Source of the DNA: Paenibacillus dokdonensis
Lineage (GTDB): Bacteria > Bacillota > Bacilli > Paenibacillales > Paenibacillaceae
Direction of reading: 5' to 3'
Assembly (NCBI RefSeq): GCF_004916975.1
Contig: NZ_STGQ01000001.1
Coordinates: 644,993 to 708,992, forward strand
Length of the DNA: 64,000 bases
Made by a program: the position numbers and the translations under genes
Shown here: positions 20,113-29,163 of the stretch, in pieces
How the letters are laid out: each line of letters begins with the position of its first letter
Numbering within the stretch: the first letter of the stretch is position 1
Notes under the pieces: generated by a model
Database searches by the model: none
What the model was told of the DNA's origin: nothing
Seen by the model: the letters and a program-made list of their open reading frames with translations, nothing else

Positions 20113-21213
20113 AGATTCCTCTCTTTGCCCATACAGCCAAACGGCATACTCCAGCGGTCTCACTATGGCCTGTCGGTACATGTCGGCATCACCGATTTGC
20201 GAAAAAACTTCCCTTGCGGGTTTGGGATTTACCTCCAGAAGGTAAATATGCCCTTTTTTGTTTATCGCCAAATCCAGAGCCAGTTCACATAATGCGCCGT
20301 ATTGTCCTTCCAGAAAAGCAGCTACCCCGAGGCCCAGCTTCTCTGCACGCTTCTCGACCTTTTGACGGTTCTCCGCATCTTCTATCCATTTATCCAGTAT
20401 GGAATTCATGGTTACCGCATGCCCACCTCCATGCAAATTTGAGGTAATGCTTCGCGGAGCTCCCACTCTGCCGGCTATGCCGGTGAGCTGCCAGATGCCT
20501 TCTTTGTTTTTCTGCACCAGCATGCGGTAATCATGGACGCGGCCGTCCGGAAGGTCAATAGGGATGCCCTCTTGCACCAGATAACGGTCTTTCATATTCC
20601 AGCTCTGTAAAACGGCCCCCAGACGGGAAGCGTGTATTTTCTGAGGTGCAATGATTTTCCGCTGCTGGTTTCTCCCTTGAATATAGTATTGGGAGTTCTC
20701 CCTCAACCGCTCTATCCGTAAAATCCCGCGACCACCAGTTCCATTAATCGGCTTTAAGAAGATAACCGGCCTTCTCTTCAGCATTTGATGTGCATCAGTA
20801 AGTCCATGATACAGATGTGTCTCCGGAAGATACTTTTTGAATTCGGGCTTACGTGAAAGCACCTCATATATCGTCCATTTGTTTCGCAGCGGCCGGTTTA
20901 AAAATAATAGATGGCTGTAGCGGCGCCGGAATTGGAGGAGCTGCGTGAACCGGTACCCCTTCTGGATGCGGCAGCGGTCATAAATCATATGAGGGAAGCT
21001 GCGCCAGCTTCGCCCCCAAGTACCCTTTTTGGTATCATACTCCAGTGCGTAGATCTTTTGTTTGCTCTCATTGACGTCCATTGGTGTAAAAACGAATACA
21101 TCCAATCCCACTTTACGGCCTTCAATGATCATTTTTTGGTAAACGGGCTTTTCCTCAAGATGTTTCTGCTCATTCATGTAAAGCGTCAAGATACCTAAGA
21201 CGGGAATCGGCAC
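20089..21213 (-). CDS. YheC-type ATP-grasp spore coat-associated protein (copy 5)
   Basis: 374 residues, short YheC type without the N-terminal extension. ATP-grasp features: FLKPINGTGGRGI near 152, VHDYRMLVQKN near 228 and the metal site LLEVNPKPAR near 333. ATP-grasp enzymes join a carboxylate to an amine or thiol via an acyl phosphate; no substrate is known for this family. GTG start at 21213 behind GAAGGTG; the start overlaps the acetyltransferase gene by 19 bases. Last of five paralogues. Confidence 0.87.
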   Translation of the reverse strand: MPIPVLGILTLYMNEQKHLEEKPVYQKMIIEGRKVGLDVFVFTPMDVNESKQKIYALEYDTKKGTWGRSWRSFPHMIYDRCRIQKGYRFTQLLQFRRRYSHLLFLNRPLRNKWTIYEVLSRKPEFKKYLPETHLYHGLTDAHQMLKRRPVIFLKPINGTGGRGILRIERLRENSQYYIQGRNQQRKIIAPQKIHASRLGAVLQSWNMKDRYLVQEGIPIDLPDGRVHDYRMLVQKNKEGIWQLTGIAGRVGAPRSITSNLHGGGHAVTMNSILDKWIEDAENRQKVEKRAEKLGLGVAAFLEGQYGALCELALDLAINKKGHIYLLEVNPKPAREVFSQIGDADMYRQAIVRPLEYAVWLYGQREESKKTNKPQ

Positions 21214-21719
21214 AACGTTTCACCTTCTTTAATCGGGGCCGCCTGAAGGCGAACCGTATTGTTCGAATCTCCTTCAAGTTTCAGGAGAGTTCTTCCTGAT
21301 GGATCTTTTGTCAGAGAGGAGGCGGTAAGTCCTGCGCGGAAGCAAAGGTTCAGGAAGGGAAGCTGATTTAGACCTGCATGGCATTGCATTTTCCCAAGCA
21401 GGGCAAGCTGCTTGGATAAAAGGGAGTAGCCGATTCCTTTCCATCGATAAAGCGGATGAACAGCGATCAGAAAGGCTTCTTCACCATAATCTTGAATAAA
21501 AGATGCGCCTATCAAAACAGGGCCAGTCTCCCCGCGTACGGTTGCCGTAAGCAAGGAGGTGCCGGGCTGCAGCAAGGTATATTCGTTTGCTTGAGCTAGC
21601 TTGATATAATCTTTACCTAACGTCTGCTTTCCACCATACTCGAACAGGAACCGCATCACTTGGGCGTGCTTGCGGCTCCATTCTTTACGGGGAAAGGAGA
21701 GCAGGGATGCAACTTGCAT
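21195..21719 (-). CDS. GNAT family N-acetyltransferase-like protein in the yhe operon
   Basis: About 174 residues. The acetyl-CoA binding loop is visible as VHPLYRWKGIGYSLLSKQLALL near 90-111, matching the R/Q-x-x-G-x-G/A pattern of GNAT enzymes; the rest is divergent. I choose ATG 21719, nine bases after AAAGGAAGTG; ATG 21743 is an alternative with no good RBS. It lies between two YheC-type genes and overlaps the downstream one, so it is cotranslated with them. Substrate unknown. Confidence 0.7.
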   Translation of the reverse strand: MQVASLLSFPRKEWSRKHAQVMRFLFEYGGKQTLGKDYIKLAQANEYTLLQPGTSLLTATVRGETGPVLIGASFIQDYGEEAFLIAVHPLYRWKGIGYSLLSKQLALLGKMQCHAGLNQLPFLNLCFRAGLTASSLTKDPSGRTLLKLEGDSNNTVRLQAAPIKEGETLCRFPS

Positions 21720-21751
21720 GTTTAAAATCACTTCCTTTGACATGACGACTT

Positions 21752-22855
21752 CTAGTGGCTCGCGAGGTATTGGCAGTATTGGAAAATACGTTCGAGCGAT
21801 TTTTGACGGATATGGGGCTCATCGAATTTCATAGGCTTGGCGTTCGCCTCAAAAAACCATATGCTGCCTGCAGCATCCATCCCAAGATCCATGGACATTT
21901 CACCATGAGCGTAGCCGGATGCCTTCTCGATCTGTCTGGCGATGACAACGGCAGTCGTTTTCACCCGATTCATGATGCCAGGCGCTTTATCGAAACCATA
22001 AACGACTGCGAGCATTCTGTTCGGATCTTCGATTGTGCCTCCCCGCGGGACATGAGTTGTTATACTTTTGGAGCCGGCCATACGTGCGCCTATTCCTGTA
22101 ACACCCCATTGGCCTTTCTCCGTCTTCTGCAGCAGGACCCGCAAATCAAACGGACGATTGTCAACGGCAGCCAGCTCAATGCCCTGCTGTATTATATAGG
22201 GGCTGACCCCGGTTTCGATCTTAATGCGCGCCCATAGACGCTGTATATTCGCTCCTTTGTAGGTGGTGCTGTTTTTATGATGCTGTACCTTCAGACGATA
22301 GGGAAGCAGTTTGTCCTTCTGGTATTTCAGCATCATAATACCTTTTCCGGCCTTTCCGCTTTCGGGTTTCAAATAGAGGCAAGGATAGCGTTCGAGCATT
22401 TTTTGAAGTCCAGGATCACTGCGGAATCTTTTTGTCTTCGGCACGAGATGCTGGGTTGATTTTGATTTTTTGAGCCATTCAAACAAATGCCATTTATTAA
22501 AAAAATAAGGGTTGTAAAATTTGATGGTTGGATGCATCAGACATTCCTTGATTTTGCGGCGTACGGCTGGCTTCTGTTCATCCTCGCGCTGCGGAATACG
22601 ATTGTAGATGACTTGAGGGAGTGGGAAAAGCTGCTGTTCCCACTCGTCATTTGCATTCAGCGTAAATCCCTTGATTTTCTCTCCGTTTAGCTTGAGATCC
22701 CTGAGAGTCACGACATAGACAGGAAATCCCATTTCCTGTCCTGTCCTGACGATATCCTGAAAGTTGGCCTGATTTCCCCGGAAAAAGCCGGGCCCGCCCG
22801 GCATGGTTAAGATTGCGACGACGGGCTTGCTCTCATCAGCATTTACATTCGTCAC
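21752..22855 (-). CDS. YheC-type ATP-grasp spore coat-associated protein (copy 4)
   Basis: 367 residues, short type, near the B. subtilis YheC length. Glycine-rich loop YLKPESGKAGKGIMML near 170, RPFDLRVLLQKTE near 238, metal site FFEANAKPMKF near 340. GTG start at 22855 sits inside the stop of the upstream gene (GTGA overlap), behind GGAGGG. Predicted soluble, with no signal peptide. Conserved motifs look intact. Confidence 0.87.
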   Translation of the reverse strand: MTNVNADESKPVVAILTMPGGPGFFRGNQANFQDIVRTGQEMGFPVYVVTLRDLKLNGEKIKGFTLNANDEWEQQLFPLPQVIYNRIPQREDEQKPAVRRKIKECLMHPTIKFYNPYFFNKWHLFEWLKKSKSTQHLVPKTKRFRSDPGLQKMLERYPCLYLKPESGKAGKGIMMLKYQKDKLLPYRLKVQHHKNSTTYKGANIQRLWARIKIETGVSPYIIQQGIELAAVDNRPFDLRVLLQKTEKGQWGVTGIGARMAGSKSITTHVPRGGTIEDPNRMLAVVYGFDKAPGIMNRVKTTAVVIARQIEKASGYAHGEMSMDLGMDAAGSIWFFEANAKPMKFDEPHIRQKSLERIFQYCQYLASH

Positions 22856-24225
22856 TCAGAATCCCTCCTGCGGAATTTACTCAGATAAAGGCAGTGTTCG
22901 AGGATATGTTCCACAGAAGCTTTCCCTTCCGACCGCAGGGAAGGATGGCTGAATATGGAGCGGCCGGGTTTGGCATTGGCTTCAAACATCCATACCTTTT
23001 CATCCTGGTCAATCCCGAGATCAAATCCAATTTCTCCAAGCAGATGCTGGTGGTGGAACTCAATACCCTCGGCAAGCGTAATAGCGATTTTTTTGGCATT
23101 TTGCAGTACCTCATCCGATTTGGAACCAAAGGTACGACTCAGTGCCTGTTCAGGAGTCAGTAGTGATCCTCCATTTTTTAAATGTGTTGTAACGCTGCCC
23201 CGTCCTGCCTTTTTCGCACCTACCCCGACGACAACCCATTTGTTATTACCGTTTTTATGCATATGGAACCGGAAGTCGATCGGGCAATTGTCGATTTCAA
23301 CCAAGCGGATGCCCTGCTGGATCACATAAGAATCAAGTGTACGGCCATGCCTGGATTGCAGCATCTTCATCATGCTGTTGAATGTGCTGAACCGAAGCAG
23401 TACATTGCCGCTTCCTTTGCGGTAGCGTGCAAAATATCCCTTTTTGGGCAGATAGGTCAGGCGGTAAATCCCCTTCCCTAAACTTCCCGCTGAAGGCTTA
23501 TAGTAGAGAAACTGGTGTCTTTCCAGCATCTCCTTGATTTTTTCCGGTGTCGGGCTCATGTGGGATTCCGGTACATACAGGTTAACGGTGTTGTCGTTTT
23601 CAAGCAGGCGGTATATATCCGACTTGTTAAAAAAGCTCCAGTTGAAGTACGGAATTCTTCTACGGCTGAGACGTTCTCTTAGCTGGTTGATCGAAGATGA
23701 GGTTTCAGCTTTTCGGCTGGGAAGACGGTTGTAGACAACATCGGGCAGAGGTACGGCTTTTCGGTAAAAGTTGCCGTTATCACCCAGAAAATAGCCGTTC
23801 ACCGTATCCTTCTGCCAGTTGATGTCCTTCGGCGTAAAAGCAAAAATATAGCATTTCTTTTTACCCTCGCGAAGCAGCTGTTTGATAAATCCCGTGCGGG
23901 ATGAGAATGGCTGCGAGGTGTTCGTTGGTCCATCAGAGAGCACGCCAATCAAAGGTCCGAGTTGAACCTCATCTTCTTGCAGGTTTCGTATATAGATGCC
24001 GCCGGCGGATGGAATATGGATACCGCTCCGGACAGCCGAGCCGAGAAAAAGATGTTTGCCCGGCTTCTTGATGGATTTTACGGCAGCATGAATGGTGTCA
24101 TTGCCGAGACGGAGCTGGATGTTTTTCTTGCCGGACAGCTTCAAGCTTTTCATAAGTGTATTGGATATATAGACGACTTTCTCGGGCTGCTGCGAAAAAT
24201 GAACATTACAAAAAGTCAAACTCAT
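22852..24225 (-). CDS. YheD-type ATP-grasp spore coat-associated protein (copy 3)
   Basis: 457 residues, long YheD type. The first 90 or so residues form an extra N-terminal beta-rich domain ending at VQLGPLIGVLSDG; the ATP-grasp part follows with YYKPSAGSLGKGIY near 247, IDFRFHMHKN near 320 and FEANAKPGRS near 420. ATG 24225 is chosen: GGAGGG lies eight bases before it. It overlaps the preceding gene by one base and the next by four. Confidence 0.88.
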   Translation of the reverse strand: MSLTFCNVHFSQQPEKVVYISNTLMKSLKLSGKKNIQLRLGNDTIHAAVKSIKKPGKHLFLGSAVRSGIHIPSAGGIYIRNLQEDEVQLGPLIGVLSDGPTNTSQPFSSRTGFIKQLLREGKKKCYIFAFTPKDINWQKDTVNGYFLGDNGNFYRKAVPLPDVVYNRLPSRKAETSSSINQLRERLSRRRIPYFNWSFFNKSDIYRLLENDNTVNLYVPESHMSPTPEKIKEMLERHQFLYYKPSAGSLGKGIYRLTYLPKKGYFARYRKGSGNVLLRFSTFNSMMKMLQSRHGRTLDSYVIQQGIRLVEIDNCPIDFRFHMHKNGNNKWVVVGVGAKKAGRGSVTTHLKNGGSLLTPEQALSRTFGSKSDEVLQNAKKIAITLAEGIEFHHQHLLGEIGFDLGIDQDEKVWMFEANAKPGRSIFSHPSLRSEGKASVEHILEHCLYLSKFRRRDSE

Positions 24226-25346
24226 CAATTTACCCTCCTAAGTTGTCGAAGCAATAGATAGCGGGCATAACGGAGCGGATTTTCCGAAGCGAGAACAGCG
24301 CTGTCTGGATCACCGGCATGCCGGATGGAGGTGCGTCCTGGCTTGGAGTTGACCTCCAGCAGCCACAAATTCCCTTTCGTATCGATCCCGAAGTCGATGC
24401 CCAGTTCTCCAAGCCTGCCAAAATGACTTTCCAGAATCGGCGGAATGGTCTCAGATATCTGCCCGAGGATTTCCGTCATATGTTCTGCCTGTTTAGCTTC
24501 GAATTGTTCGCTTAGATACGGAAGTACGGGAAGGGCTTTTCCGCCGCCGTGAAGGTTGGAGGTTATGCTCCCCGCGGCGCCCTCCCGGACCGCCATGCCG
24601 GTTCGCATCCACAACCCTTTTTCATTTTTCTGCATTAACACCCTGACATCAAAAGGCCGGTTGTTCTTGCTGTACAAATGCAGAAACGGCTGGATGATAT
24701 ATTCGCGGTTTTCAGTAAACTGCCGAATCCACTGTAAACCGCCGGCCGTTGATGCAAAGTTCTTTTCGATGAACCGGTTGAGAGAATCTCTGCCCTTAAT
24801 GAGCATGGTTCCTGATTCCGGATCTTTCCGTATATAAAGCGTGTTTTTTCCTTGAGAACCGCCTCTGGGCTTCAGGAAGACTTCACTGTTAAAAGCCTCT
24901 AAACTGCTGATCAGGCTTTCATTTCCCCGGAAAACCCCGGTAACCGGAAGATGAGAGAGGAGGGAGCGCTCTTTTTTCAAGACCTGGTATACCCTCCATT
25001 TGCCCGGAAGTCCCCGGGACCAAAGCACCCACCTTTTCGCAAAGCGCGCCTCCGAAAGAAGACTTGCCGCATCCATGAATTCTTTTCCCCTGTGAAACAG
25101 ACAACGATCGTATACAATGTCGGGAAAAGGGAACCGGTCTTTACGCCATTCGCTTTGCTTGTAAGTGTAGCCCTCAACGAAGCTGCGGTCCTTCGAGGCA
25201 TCTGCCGGGCAAAAAACGATGACTCGTATTCCGTATTTTTTTCCGAGTATGGTCAGTCTCCTGCAGTAGCCTTCATCTGAAAAGGGCGGACTGCCGGGAC
25301 GGCTGCAGCACATGATGCCAAGTGTTCCAATCGCTATGGCATGCAT
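24225..25346 (-). CDS. YheC-type ATP-grasp spore coat-associated protein (copy 2)
   Basis: 373 residues, short type. ATP-grasp motifs: VFLKPRGGSQGKNTLYI near 156, RPFDVRVLMQKNE near 233, LLEVNSKPGRTSI near 342. The glycine loop reads GGSQGKNT, a little different from the GKGI of other copies. Start behind AAGGAGGGATGTC. It follows a YheD-type gene by 11 bases, repeating the long-then-short pairing seen downstream. Confidence 0.87.
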   Translation of the reverse strand: MHAIAIGTLGIMCCSRPGSPPFSDEGYCRRLTILGKKYGIRVIVFCPADASKDRSFVEGYTYKQSEWRKDRFPFPDIVYDRCLFHRGKEFMDAASLLSEARFAKRWVLWSRGLPGKWRVYQVLKKERSLLSHLPVTGVFRGNESLISSLEAFNSEVFLKPRGGSQGKNTLYIRKDPESGTMLIKGRDSLNRFIEKNFASTAGGLQWIRQFTENREYIIQPFLHLYSKNNRPFDVRVLMQKNEKGLWMRTGMAVREGAAGSITSNLHGGGKALPVLPYLSEQFEAKQAEHMTEILGQISETIPPILESHFGRLGELGIDFGIDTKGNLWLLEVNSKPGRTSIRHAGDPDSAVLASENPLRYARYLLLRQLRRVN

Positions 25347-25357
25347 GACATCCCTCC

Positions 25358-26725
25358 TTAAAAGCCGGACAAATAGCAGCAGTATTCCAGCAGCCTTTTG
25401 ACCGAAGGTCTGATTTTTTGCTCGTTAAGCGGTGTGTTATCATTTTTGGAAGGCTTGGAATTCACCTCGAGCATCCAAATTTTACCGGAGCTATCCATTG
25501 CCAAATCGATACCCAGTTCTCCGAAATGCGCGGGGATCAAATTATCAATCCCTCTCGCAATATCCAGCGATGCGCGGTGCAGCTTTACATAAGCGGTATT
25601 TTTGACCTCTGAAGGCAGCATGCATTTGCTCACCGCATCCTTGACGGTACTGAGCGTACCACCCCGGGCCAAGTTGGAAACAAAATGGTTTCCTCCGGCA
25701 ATTCTTGCCACGATGGAGGTCACATTCCAGTTACCCATCCCGTTTTTCTGTACGAGGGCCCGGAAATCGATCGGCCGTTTGCCATGATCAATCAGGGTAA
25801 GTCCCTGCTGGATCTGAAATCGAGTCGTCTTCATTTTGCCGGATATGCCTGCAAATAACTTGGTTATGCTCGGGTATACCTGCCTGCGGGCGCCTCCCGT
25901 GGATGTAGCCAGCGTTTGGTATGTTCCGTCAGGCTGTCTTGCGATGCGGATGATACCCTTGCCAAGGCTGCCTCGTATTGGCTTTAGAAATACGACAGGG
26001 TATTGCGAGCACATTTTTTTAAGGATAGTAAGGCCGCTCAGTAAATGGGATTCCGGCATGAATTTGGCAAGGGAGGAATCGGCTTTAAGTGTGTCGAAAA
26101 CCTCATTTTTGTCCAGAAACCTTTCATTAAAAACATGAGCGCCATAGCGGGATTTTACTTCTTTCATAAAATACTGTACGCTAGGTTTATTCTCCATTTT
26201 GCGTGTTGTGAGACGGTTGTTGATGACATCCGCGATGGGCATTGCCGTTTGGCGCCATCCGTCGTCATATACCCAGCCATGTATACTGTTTGACCCTTCC
26301 TGGATGTGATCCGGTGTAAAGAAGTATACATATGCACCCTGCTTTCGGCAGGCGTTAACAAGCTCCCGGCAAAACATGGATATAGAGCCGAACGGTTTAT
26401 CGGGCTGATCTGGATTGTCTCTGCTGATAAGCACGCTGATCAGAGGTCCGAGCCTGAGTGTACGGCTCGAGGAATTGTAAGTCGCCCTCAGTACCGGACG
26501 AGAAAAAAGCCCCATTCGGTGGGCCAGAGGCTCACTGATACGCAGTCCGCGGGTTTTGGCTGCGGCGATAACGGTGATCTCTTGTCTGAAGGAACCAAAT
26601 GCCAACTGCAGAGGACGGTCGGTAGGAATCTTCCACTGTTTGACCAGCTTCTCTCCGAGAACAATGGCGTTTTCCTTAAAAGCGCCCGGAGTGAACATTT
26701 GGACCGGTAGCATTTTTTTGGACAT
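25358..26725 (-). CDS. YheD-type ATP-grasp spore coat-associated protein (copy 1)
   Basis: 455 residues, long type, close to B. subtilis YheD. The N-terminal domain runs to LRLGPLISVLISRD near 100. ATP-grasp motifs: VFLKPIRGSLGKGIIRI near 250, RPIDFRALVQKNG near 323, MLEVNSKPSKNDNT near 425. First gene of a six-gene minus-strand operon; GGAAGGAGATCC precedes the ATG and a sigma-K-like promoter lies 70 bases upstream. yheA is divergent, as near yheCD in B. subtilis. Confidence 0.9.
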   Translation of the reverse strand: MSKKMLPVQMFTPGAFKENAIVLGEKLVKQWKIPTDRPLQLAFGSFRQEITVIAAAKTRGLRISEPLAHRMGLFSRPVLRATYNSSSRTLRLGPLISVLISRDNPDQPDKPFGSISMFCRELVNACRKQGAYVYFFTPDHIQEGSNSIHGWVYDDGWRQTAMPIADVINNRLTTRKMENKPSVQYFMKEVKSRYGAHVFNERFLDKNEVFDTLKADSSLAKFMPESHLLSGLTILKKMCSQYPVVFLKPIRGSLGKGIIRIARQPDGTYQTLATSTGGARRQVYPSITKLFAGISGKMKTTRFQIQQGLTLIDHGKRPIDFRALVQKNGMGNWNVTSIVARIAGGNHFVSNLARGGTLSTVKDAVSKCMLPSEVKNTAYVKLHRASLDIARGIDNLIPAHFGELGIDLAMDSSGKIWMLEVNSKPSKNDNTPLNEQKIRPSVKRLLEYCCYLSGF

Positions 26726-26797
26726 CGTGGATCTCCTTCCAACAGCAACTTGATGTCAACAGGGCAGATAAGGAGCATCTGCATTTTGCATGTAATG

Positions 26798-26826
26798 CAT
26801 CATATGAGGACATATATCCCTTGGTG
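26798..26826 (-). promoter_or_regulatory. Sigma-K-like promoter of the yhe operon
   Basis: On the minus strand CACC (26823-26826) is followed after 16 bases by CATATGATG (26798-26806), one mismatch from the sigma-K -10 consensus CATANNNTA, with the AC core of the -35. Sigma-K drives late mother-cell coat genes. A short-motif match, so tentative. Confidence 0.35.
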
Positions 26827-26889
26827 ATTGACCCATTTTTATAAAAAAGGGATTTGCAGCTTTCATTTTTCAGAGGAGGAAGGACACAC

Positions 26890-27237
26890 ATGAATATTTA
26901 CGACAAAGCGAATGAATTGGCGAAAGCCCTTAAAGAGTGCCAGGAGGTTCAGGATATTACTTCAGCGATGAGCCTGATTGAAAAGGATCAAGAGAGCAAA
27001 ATCATGCTCGACGATTTCCGCAACCGCCAAATGGAGATTCAGCAGCGGATGATGTCTGGTGATATGCCTTCCCAGGAAGAGATGGAAAAGATGGAAAAGC
27101 TCTTTGACGTGCTCAGCCTGAACCTGAATATCCGCCGTCTGTTTGATGCCGAACGCCGCCTCAGCACGATCATTGAGGATATTAATAAAATGATCTCAGA
27201 CAGTCTTCAAGGGCTGTATGGAGGACAAAGCCTGTAA
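26890..27237 (+). CDS. yheA: YheA-like protein of the YlbF/YmcA family (UPF0342)
   Basis: 115 residues from ATG 26890 behind GAGGAGGAAGG. All-helical and charge-rich, with an N-terminal IYDKANELAKALKEC helix typical of YheA and a long MSGDMPSQEEMEKMEKL helix. Relatives YlbF and YmcA join YaaT in a complex that affects RNase Y activity and development; YheA itself has no assigned role. The divergent yheCD-type operon matches the local order known in Bacilli. Confidence 0.85.
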   Translation: MNIYDKANELAKALKECQEVQDITSAMSLIEKDQESKIMLDDFRNRQMEIQQRMMSGDMPSQEEMEKMEKLFDVLSLNLNIRRLFDAERRLSTIIEDINKMISDSLQGLYGGQSL

Positions 27238-27343
27238 TGATATAAATTTTATATCGCAGGATTTTTCTGTTAACTTGTCTCATATTTTTCGTCAGACCTT
27301 CATAGAGTAGAAATATAGATTCACTTGTGAAGGAGCTGCCGAA

Positions 27344-27631
27344 ATGAAAAAAAGAAACAAATTCAAACATTTCCTGTATCTGATTCTGGCGCTGGCCATG
27401 CTGATGTACGCCCTGCCTTTAATTTCTTTTAGCGGAGGCTGGACATGGGCATCGGCTTTCGGCGGAGCGTGGGCCCTGTTCGCTTTTCTGGTGATTGGAG
27501 CGCATTTGCATTACTTGCTTGGTGTGGATGAAGAGAAGCAAAAGGCACTCGACCGCATCAAAGCAGCCAAGCTGCGTCAATGGCAGATGAAATGGCCGGA
27601 AGAGAAGCAGCAGAGACAAGAAAATATGTAA
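27344..27631 (+). CDS. Small two-helix membrane protein, unknown
   Basis: 95 residues behind GAAGGAGCTG. A basic N-terminus (MKKRNKFKH) precedes two hydrophobic segments at about 10-30 and 38-62, then a highly charged C-terminal helix (KQKALDRIKAAKLRQWQMK) predicted to face the cytosol. I do not recognise the family. It stands alone between yheA and ytoI with its own terminator. Confidence 0.7.
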   Translation: MKKRNKFKHFLYLILALAMLMYALPLISFSGGWTWASAFGGAWALFAFLVIGAHLHYLLGVDEEKQKALDRIKAAKLRQWQMKWPEEKQQRQENM

Positions 27632-27643
27632 CAGTGAATGCTT

Positions 27644-27680
27644 AAAAAAAGCTGGGGCGGCTGCTGCTTCAGCTTTTTTT
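27644..27680 (+). terminator. Terminator after the small membrane-protein gene
   Basis: AAAAAAAGCTG pairs with CAGCTTTTTTT around a 15-base loop. Confidence 0.85.
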
Positions 27681-27745
27681 GTATGGAATAGAATGCTATG
27701 ATATAGATACAGAATAGTACAGTTGGATGTGTGGGGGTGTAACAG

Positions 27746-29080
27746 TTGGAAGGCCGCGATGATGCGATTACAAAGCATGAACAGCTTTTGCTTCATATTG
27801 AAGGACTGAAAGTGGGAACAAAAATCTCCGTCCGCAAGCTGGCCAGAGAAATGTCAGTCAGTGAAGGTACGGCCTACCGTGCGCTCAAAGATGCAGAGAA
27901 TCTGGGAATTGTTATTACCAAGGAGCGTATTGGGACCGTCCGGGTGGAGAAAAAACCGCGTAATATCTCCGAACAGCTTACTTTTGCCGATGTGGTTGAC
28001 ATCGTTGAAGGACATGTGCTTGGAGGTGCGGACGGGCTGCATAAAAATTTGCATAAATATGTGATTGGAGCCATGAAGGTGGACGCGATGGTTCGGTATA
28101 TTGATGCCGGCAGCCTGCTCATTGTCGGTAACCGTGACAATGCGCATACGCTGGCTCTTGAGCAGGGTGCAGGTGTGCTGATTACCGGCGGTTTCGGAAC
28201 CAGCAAAGAGGTCAAAATGCTGGCGGACCAGCTTAACCTGCCAATCTTCTCTTCGCGTCATGATACCTTCACCGTTGCGTCATTGATTAACCGGGCAATC
28301 TTTGATCGGCTCATCAAGAAAAAGATAATGATCGTGGAAGACATCGTGGGCAGCAAGCCTAAGATTCACGCCCTGAAGCTGTCCAGTACCGTGGGAGAGA
28401 GCATGGCGCTTTCCGAACAGAAAGGTGATCCGCGGCTGCCTGTCGTTGATGAGTGGAATCGTGTACTGGGAATCGTAAACCGTAGTGATATGAGAAATTT
28501 GCCGGAAGAGCAGAGCATTGAGAAGGTGCTGATCCGTAACCCGGTTACAGCCACACTCCAGACATCACTGGCTTCAGCCGCGCAGCTGATGATGTGGGAG
28601 GGCATTGATTTCCTGCCGATTGTGGACCGCAACCGCAAGCTGGTGGCGACCGTTTCCCGCAAGGAAGTGCTTCAGGCGATGAGAGATGCCCGCAAGCAGC
28701 CTCAGCTTGGAGAAACATTTGATCACCTCATTTGGAACGGTTTTGCGGATGAGCGGGATGAGGAGGGACGCCTCTTTTTTCACGGCTTCATTACGCCGCA
28801 GATGGCGACGGATCTGGGGACCATTTCTGAAGGGATTCTGACGACTGTGATGACACAGGCTGCGCTGCGCGCGGCCAAGGATTTGACCGGCAATGATTTC
28901 GTGCTGGACAACATGTCAACCTACTTTGTACGTCCCGTCCAGATTGAAGATCCAGTTGCCGTCATTCCTCGGCTTCTGGAGGCAAGCCGCAGGACATGCA
29001 AGCTTGAAATTGAGATGACGCATATGGACAGCCTGGTCGCGAAGGCCGTGCTTACGCTGCAATCTATAGAACACGGTTAA
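27746..29080 (+). CDS. ytoI: YtoI-type regulator: HTH, DRTGG, CBS pair, hotdog domain
   Basis: 444 residues from TTG 27746. In order: a winged-helix part (ISVRKLAREMSVSEGTAYRAL, residues 20-70), a DRTGG domain (about 75-185), two CBS motifs (about 190-310) and a hotdog thioesterase-like domain (about 330-440). The layout suggests a DNA-binding protein that senses adenine nucleotides and perhaps an acyl thioester. YtoI has no proven target. Its neighbour ytpI lies on the other strand beyond a shared terminator. Confidence 0.85.
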   Translation: MEGRDDAITKHEQLLLHIEGLKVGTKISVRKLAREMSVSEGTAYRALKDAENLGIVITKERIGTVRVEKKPRNISEQLTFADVVDIVEGHVLGGADGLHKNLHKYVIGAMKVDAMVRYIDAGSLLIVGNRDNAHTLALEQGAGVLITGGFGTSKEVKMLADQLNLPIFSSRHDTFTVASLINRAIFDRLIKKKIMIVEDIVGSKPKIHALKLSSTVGESMALSEQKGDPRLPVVDEWNRVLGIVNRSDMRNLPEEQSIEKVLIRNPVTATLQTSLASAAQLMMWEGIDFLPIVDRNRKLVATVSRKEVLQAMRDARKQPQLGETFDHLIWNGFADERDEEGRLFFHGFITPQMATDLGTISEGILTTVMTQAALRAAKDLTGNDFVLDNMSTYFVRPVQIEDPVAVIPRLLEASRRTCKLEIEMTHMDSLVAKAVLTLQSIEHG

Positions 29081-29122
29081 GGCAACCCGATGCGAGGGCA
29101 GATCAGAGGTTTCACGAACGAA

Positions 29123-29158
29123 AACAGCCGGACGCTCCCTAGGGAGTGCCCGGCTGTT
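29123..29158. terminator. Bidirectional terminator between ytoI and ytpI
   Basis: AACAGCCGG and CCGGCTGTT enclose the palindrome CTCCCTAGGGAG; convergent genes lie on both sides. Confidence 0.75.
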
Positions 29159-29163
29159 CATGT

